Under the pieces are notes generated by a model. That model was not told the origin of the DNA, searched no databases, and worked only from the letters and a program-made list of their open reading frames with translations. A stretch of DNA of 64,000 bases from Legionella busanensis (lineage in GTDB: Bacteria > Pseudomonadota > Gammaproteobacteria > Legionellales > Legionellaceae), in NCBI RefSeq assembly GCF_900461525.1, contig NZ_UGOD01000002.1, positions 1-64,000 on the forward strand, in the 5' to 3' direction. Every line of letters begins with the position of its first letter. The first letter of the stretch is position 1. Shown piece after piece: positions 60,895 through 64,000 of the stretch. A program made the position numbers and the translations under genes.

Positions 60895-61007
60895 CGTTAT
60901 TTATTAATTTTTAAAAGTTTAAAAATTGAGCATAGATTGGGCTCAGGGGATTTTTTTACCCAAAAAAGTGTATTTAACAAAAAATAACCATTATCAGGAG
61001 AGAAAGG

Positions 61008-61301
61008 ATGAAAATAAAAACAGCAATTAATACGAATAAAAGCGTTTATTGGCAGTTGTTTATTATGATGGTTTTGGTGGGAGTCAGCCTTTTTTATTCA
61101 AATGATAGTCATGCAACAAACCATTTAGGAACACTCAAAACCGATATTGTAGATACTTTTGGTGCGAAATCGGATGTTCCTTATTTTTTGCTGTTAGCAG
61201 AAGGTGTTGTTGGGGCTATGGCATACATTAAGTCAAAGAACATTATGGTCTTAGCAGGCGTACCTGTACTAATGATTTTCACACACTTTGCATTGAGCTA
61301 A
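61008..61301 (+). CDS. traA: TraA-like F-type pilin
   Basis: A 97-residue pilin precursor. The long leader with a hydrophobic part (FIMMVLVGVSLFY) ends at a likely leader peptidase site (NDSHA, then TNHLG). Two hydrophobic helices follow (FLLLAEGVVGAMAYI and NIMVLAGVPVLMIFTHFAL) separated by basic KSKN, the F-pilin topology. A strong AGGAGAGAAAGG box precedes the ATG. It is followed after two bases by traL. It forms the conjugative pilus after membrane insertion. Confidence 0.8.
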   Translation: MKIKTAINTNKSVYWQLFIMMVLVGVSLFYSNDSHATNHLGTLKTDIVDTFGAKSDVPYFLLLAEGVVGAMAYIKSKNIMVLAGVPVLMIFTHFALS

Positions 61302-61303
61302 TC

Positions 61304-61591
61304 ATGAAAAGCTACAAAACATTTGTATTGTCTGATGAGCCAAAAATTCTTGGTATTCCAGTGACCACGGGCATACCCGTATTACTGTTGACACTGATTG
61401 GCCTTATTACAGGCTATGCAACGCAGTTGTTTTTAATTGGTGGCGCAATCAGCATGTTTATGCACTTTAAGTTTGGCGGTCTTCCAATTCGGCAGTTTTA
61501 TGGAATCGTGTACTGGTCGTTGCCAAGGCTTCTAACTGGGCTAATATTCCGCGCCTCACCCGATTCAGCCAATCGCTTATATATAAGGTGA
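61304..61591 (+). CDS. traL: TraL, F-type pilus assembly membrane protein
   Basis: A 95-residue inner-membrane protein with the family layout: polar start (SDEPKILGIPVTTGIPVLLL), two adjacent membrane helices, then KFGGLPIRQFYGIVYWSLPR. TraL corresponds to VirB3 in other type IV systems and helps pilus assembly. It sits between traA and traE, the conserved F-plasmid order. Confidence 0.85.
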   Translation: MKSYKTFVLSDEPKILGIPVTTGIPVLLLTLIGLITGYATQLFLIGGAISMFMHFKFGGLPIRQFYGIVYWSLPRLLTGLIFRASPDSANRLYIR

Positions 61592-61597
61592 TTAATC

Positions 61598-62164
61598 ATG
61601 GATATTAAATTTAGAGATGACGCTATATCGAAAAATAGGTTGGTTTTACGCATCACTTTTATTTGGGCATTAGTAAGCTCCTGTTCCTTATTGGTGGTAA
61701 CGGTCATGAGTTTTCATGCCTTTAAACATCAGAAAATGCTTTGGCTACCTGTATGTTCACCGACTGATTTTTCCATTAGCGAAACAGATTATTCACCTGG
61801 ATATTTAAAGGAAATGGCTAAGAAAGTCATTGATTTACGCCTGACTTACAATCCTGAAACCATCGAATCACATTATAAAATGCTAGCCAACCTGACAATG
61901 AGCAATTACCAGGAGCAAATTAACAGACTTTTATCGCACGAGATTGCATCTGTTAAGAAAAAAAGCATAAGCAGTGTGTTTTATACCGATAAAGTTTCAG
62001 TTGACACAAAGCACCATGAAGCCCTTGTTTCTGGTTTCTTACATCGAACGTCACATGGTCTTGCCTTAGAGCCTAGTTATAGACAATACAAATTAAGTTT
62101 TGCTTTTAAAAATGGAGAGCTTAGTCCAATTTCTATCATTGAGGTAAAAAATGAAAAAGCTTAA
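61598..62164 (+). CDS. traE: TraE, VirB8-like conjugation protein
   Basis: A 188-residue protein with one N-terminal membrane helix (FIWALVSSCSLLVVTVMSF) and a periplasmic domain ending FKNGELSPISIIEV. Length and position match TraE of F-type systems, a VirB8-like scaffold of the inner-membrane complex. It overlaps traK by 14 bases. Confidence 0.88.
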   Translation: MDIKFRDDAISKNRLVLRITFIWALVSSCSLLVVTVMSFHAFKHQKMLWLPVCSPTDFSISETDYSPGYLKEMAKKVIDLRLTYNPETIESHYKMLANLTMSNYQEQINRLLSHEIASVKKKSISSVFYTDKVSVDTKHHEALVSGFLHRTSHGLALEPSYRQYKLSFAFKNGELSPISIIEVKNEKA

Positions 62165-62918
62165 TACAGCCATTTTATGCAGTGTTTTAACAAGCACGCT
62201 TTTTGCTAAAGCAATAGCCATTCAAGATGGTGAAGGGGTTGATTTAATACTTTCAAAAACCAACTTTAACCGTCTTTCAGTTAAAGGTGATGAGATTTCA
62301 GAGATTCGTTTTCTAGAAGGTGCGTTTACTGTAGAAAAAAATGAAAAAGCAAATCTTGCTGATAACCAAGCTGCAACAGAGTCTATTTACTTACGTCCTA
62401 CTTTTGAGGATGAATTAACCTTATTTATTGAGACTAGAAAGAAACATCATTTTTTAATTCGGGTGCGTTCTGATGAACAAACTGGAAAAGATATTCAATT
62501 GGTATTAGCACCTTCAAATAAGCCTTTACCAAGTCTTGCTAAAGCTCAACCTTCTATCAAAAAGCTAGCCAATATCAAATCTAACAATGCTTCAGAACGA
62601 ATTGATGAGCTCATTATTGAAGATATGGCAGCGCATAAAACACCAAAAAATTTTGATGAATTAAAGGTCAATGGTCAGCCTTTTTACTTACATAAAACGT
62701 TAAAAGTTACACTTGCCAAGTCTTATCAGGGTAATGGGCTTAAAAGTTATATATACCGCGTTGAAAACACCGATAAAAAACCAGTTGAGCTTAAAAAGAA
62801 TTGGTTTGAGAGCAATAAGAATTTACGAGCCATAAAGTTAAGCGAGTCTGTGTTATCACCCGGGCAATCTGCTTGGTTATACAGTGTCTATAACACTCAG
62901 ATAAGAGATTTATCATGA
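62151..62918 (+). CDS. traK: TraK, secretin-like core complex protein
   Basis: A 255-residue exported protein with a signal peptide (MKKLNTAILCSVLTSTLFAK) and beta-rich body (ESIYLRPTFEDELTLFIETR). The C-terminal part KSYIYRVENTDKKPVELKKN then SVLSPGQSAWLYSVYNT is typical of TraK, the VirB9/secretin-like outer ring of the F-type core complex with TraB and TraV. It overlaps traB by four bases (ATGA). Confidence 0.88.
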   Translation: MKKLNTAILCSVLTSTLFAKAIAIQDGEGVDLILSKTNFNRLSVKGDEISEIRFLEGAFTVEKNEKANLADNQAATESIYLRPTFEDELTLFIETRKKHHFLIRVRSDEQTGKDIQLVLAPSNKPLPSLAKAQPSIKKLANIKSNNASERIDELIIEDMAAHKTPKNFDELKVNGQPFYLHKTLKVTLAKSYQGNGLKSYIYRVENTDKKPVELKKNWFESNKNLRAIKLSESVLSPGQSAWLYSVYNTQIRDLS

Positions 62919-64000
62919 AAGAAAAATTAAAAGCGTTACAGACAAAACTTAAGTCAAAACATAAAAACATCAACATGCGAGCCAAAAGAGAGCAGACGAT
63001 AACCGCTCTTTCAATTGCCTGCGTATGCATATCCTTTTATGGGTTTTATTTATATACCACTAAACATCGTGTAAAGCCTATTTTAGCTAATCAGGAGATA
63101 GCCTTTGATGGAGTTTTTGACAGTAAGTTTAGTCAAGACAGTGATGAGGCAGTACTTTTAAAACAACAAAAAGAAATAGATGAATTAACTGCACGCTTTA
63201 AAAAAACGGAAGAGAACTTAAAAAGTCCTCCAATTGTTACCTCTTTTAAAGAAGATGAAGAAACTAAAAAATTAGTTCAGGCTCTTAGTGAAAAATTAAA
63301 CCAATTGGAAAAAGAGAATATACACATTTTTGAAAAGTTGCAGGTTGCAATGCTTAAAGGACAACAAGCAAGTCTTGGCGTAAGGCCACCAACCAAAGAG
63401 GAAATGGCAGAAAAATTAAGAAGAAAGGCCCTTAATAAACGGTCCTATTATCAAAATGCAGGACTTGAAACTGTTCGATTTAATTCTTCGAGAAAGGGCT
63501 CGTTTGAGCGAAGACCAGATAATTATGTTTGGGCAGGTACATTTGTGTCAGGAATAATGCTAACAGGGGTTATGGGTGATGCTGGAGTCAACGGACAGAA
63601 AAATACAGGAACAGTTTTAATACGCTTAGATGAAAACGGTACGATGCCTAATGGAAAAAGGTCACGATTAAAAGATTGTTTTGTTTTAGGCTCAAGTTAT
63701 GGTGATTTATCGGGTGATTCTGTCGTTATTCATACAGAAACACTCTCTTGTGCCAGCAATGATTTGAATTTTGAAATTAAGGTATATGGTTCGGTTTATG
63801 ATCAAGACGCCATGCAAGATGTTCGTGGGACGCCCATATTAAAAACTAAGCCCTTATTAGAATACACAGCTGCAGCGGGGCTTATAGCAGGTATTGGTGA
63901 TGGCCTTTCAAATTATGGCAGTATTCAAAGCATTAATCCTGACGGCTCACTATCTAAAATTTCTCCCTCTTCAATTGGAAGGATGGCTGCAGGAGGCGCA
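62915..64000 (+). CDS. traB: TraB, VirB10-like core protein, 5' part (runs off window)
   Basis: The frame from ATG 62915 is open to the window edge (about 362 codons). It encodes a short cytoplasmic basic part (KEKLKALQTKLKSKHKNINM), a membrane helix (ALSIACVCISFYGFYLYTT), a coiled-coil spacer (about 85-140) and the TrbI/VirB10 beta-barrel domain: FVSGIMLTGVMGDAGVNGQK, DCFVLGSSYGDLSGDSVVIH, VRGTPILKTKPLLEY. TraB spans both membranes in the conjugation core complex. It is incomplete only because of the window end. Confidence 0.9.
   Translation, partial: MKEKLKALQTKLKSKHKNINMRAKREQTITALSIACVCISFYGFYLYTTKHRVKPILANQEIAFDGVFDSKFSQDSDEAVLLKQQKEIDELTARFKKTEENLKSPPIVTSFKEDEETKKLVQALSEKLNQLEKENIHIFEKLQVAMLKGQQASLGVRPPTKEEMAEKLRRKALNKRSYYQNAGLETVRFNSSRKGSFERRPDNYVWAGTFVSGIMLTGVMGDAGVNGQKNTGTVLIRLDENGTMPNGKRSRLKDCFVLGSSYGDLSGDSVVIHTETLSCASNDLNFEIKVYGSVYDQDAMQDVRGTPILKTKPLLEYTAAAGLIAGIGDGLSNYGSIQSINPDGSLSKISPSSIGRMAAGGA

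Noticed and set aside
1-64000. tRNA or rRNA genes as integration sites
   Set aside because: I saw no cloverleaf with a conserved T-loop motif on either strand; a tRNA scan would settle it.

Overview
The window is AT-rich DNA of Legionella type. The clues are two F-box proteins, one ending in a CaaX-like tetrapeptide, an ankyrin protein and a Sel1-repeat protein of effector style, several cryptic coding sequences of the same flavour, and a dense scatter of insertion-sequence relics. The right third carries a complete plasmid maintenance module (iteron origin, RPA-type initiator, ParA/ParB with two candidate parS palindromes) and the start of an F-type conjugation operon. The window is therefore probably a large conjugative plasmid or an integrated relative. 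This was read by eye; no database search was possible.

Layout. 1-9.4 kb: a DabB/DabA inorganic-carbon uptake operon with a PII-like protein on the minus strand. dabA is broken by one base at an A10 run. A divergent LysR gene is followed by a tightly overlapping export operon (ABC membrane protein with a degenerate ATPase domain, HlyD-like adaptor, TolC-like channel). 9.9-11.6 kb: an RRM RNA-binding protein and a PAS-PAS-GGDEF cyclase. 12-24 kb: a graveyard of broken genes (LRR, cytochrome b561, BrnT-like toxin, IS630, IS6 and IS1182 fragments) with an F-box gene, a MazF-type toxin-antitoxin pair, a resolvase, a Sel1-repeat gene and a cytochrome P450. 24.8-29.4 kb: a coiled-coil protein, then a small metabolic operon (cupin, DapA-like lyase, class I amidotransferase) divergent from a LysR gene. 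29.6-31.5 kb: a decayed group II intron. 31.7-40.1 kb: two full-length IS110 genes, then an effector-like block lying between inverted IS110 copies, with IS630, IS30 and IS701 debris. 40.9-46 kb: HicAB, an invertase, the F-box/CaaX gene, two tiny membrane proteins and a DDE insertion sequence with perfect 14-bp ends. 46-51 kb: replication and partition. 51.3-60.1 kb: an accessory biosynthetic island. 60.1-64 kb: conjugation genes, ending inside traB.

The most notable system is the island at 54.2-60.1 kb: an unrecognised protein, an ATP-grasp ligase, a ThiS-like carrier ending in Gly-Gly, an E1-like adenylyltransferase fused to a rhodanese domain, a YcaO and a TfuA. It sits next to a POT-family peptide transporter and a small HTH regulator with a clear inverted-repeat operator. 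Together these suggest a sulfur relay (rhodanese to carrier thiocarboxylate to YcaO/TfuA) that puts sulfur, probably as a thioamide, into a small molecule or peptide. I do not know this gene combination as a characterised pathway, and no convincing precursor peptide is visible.
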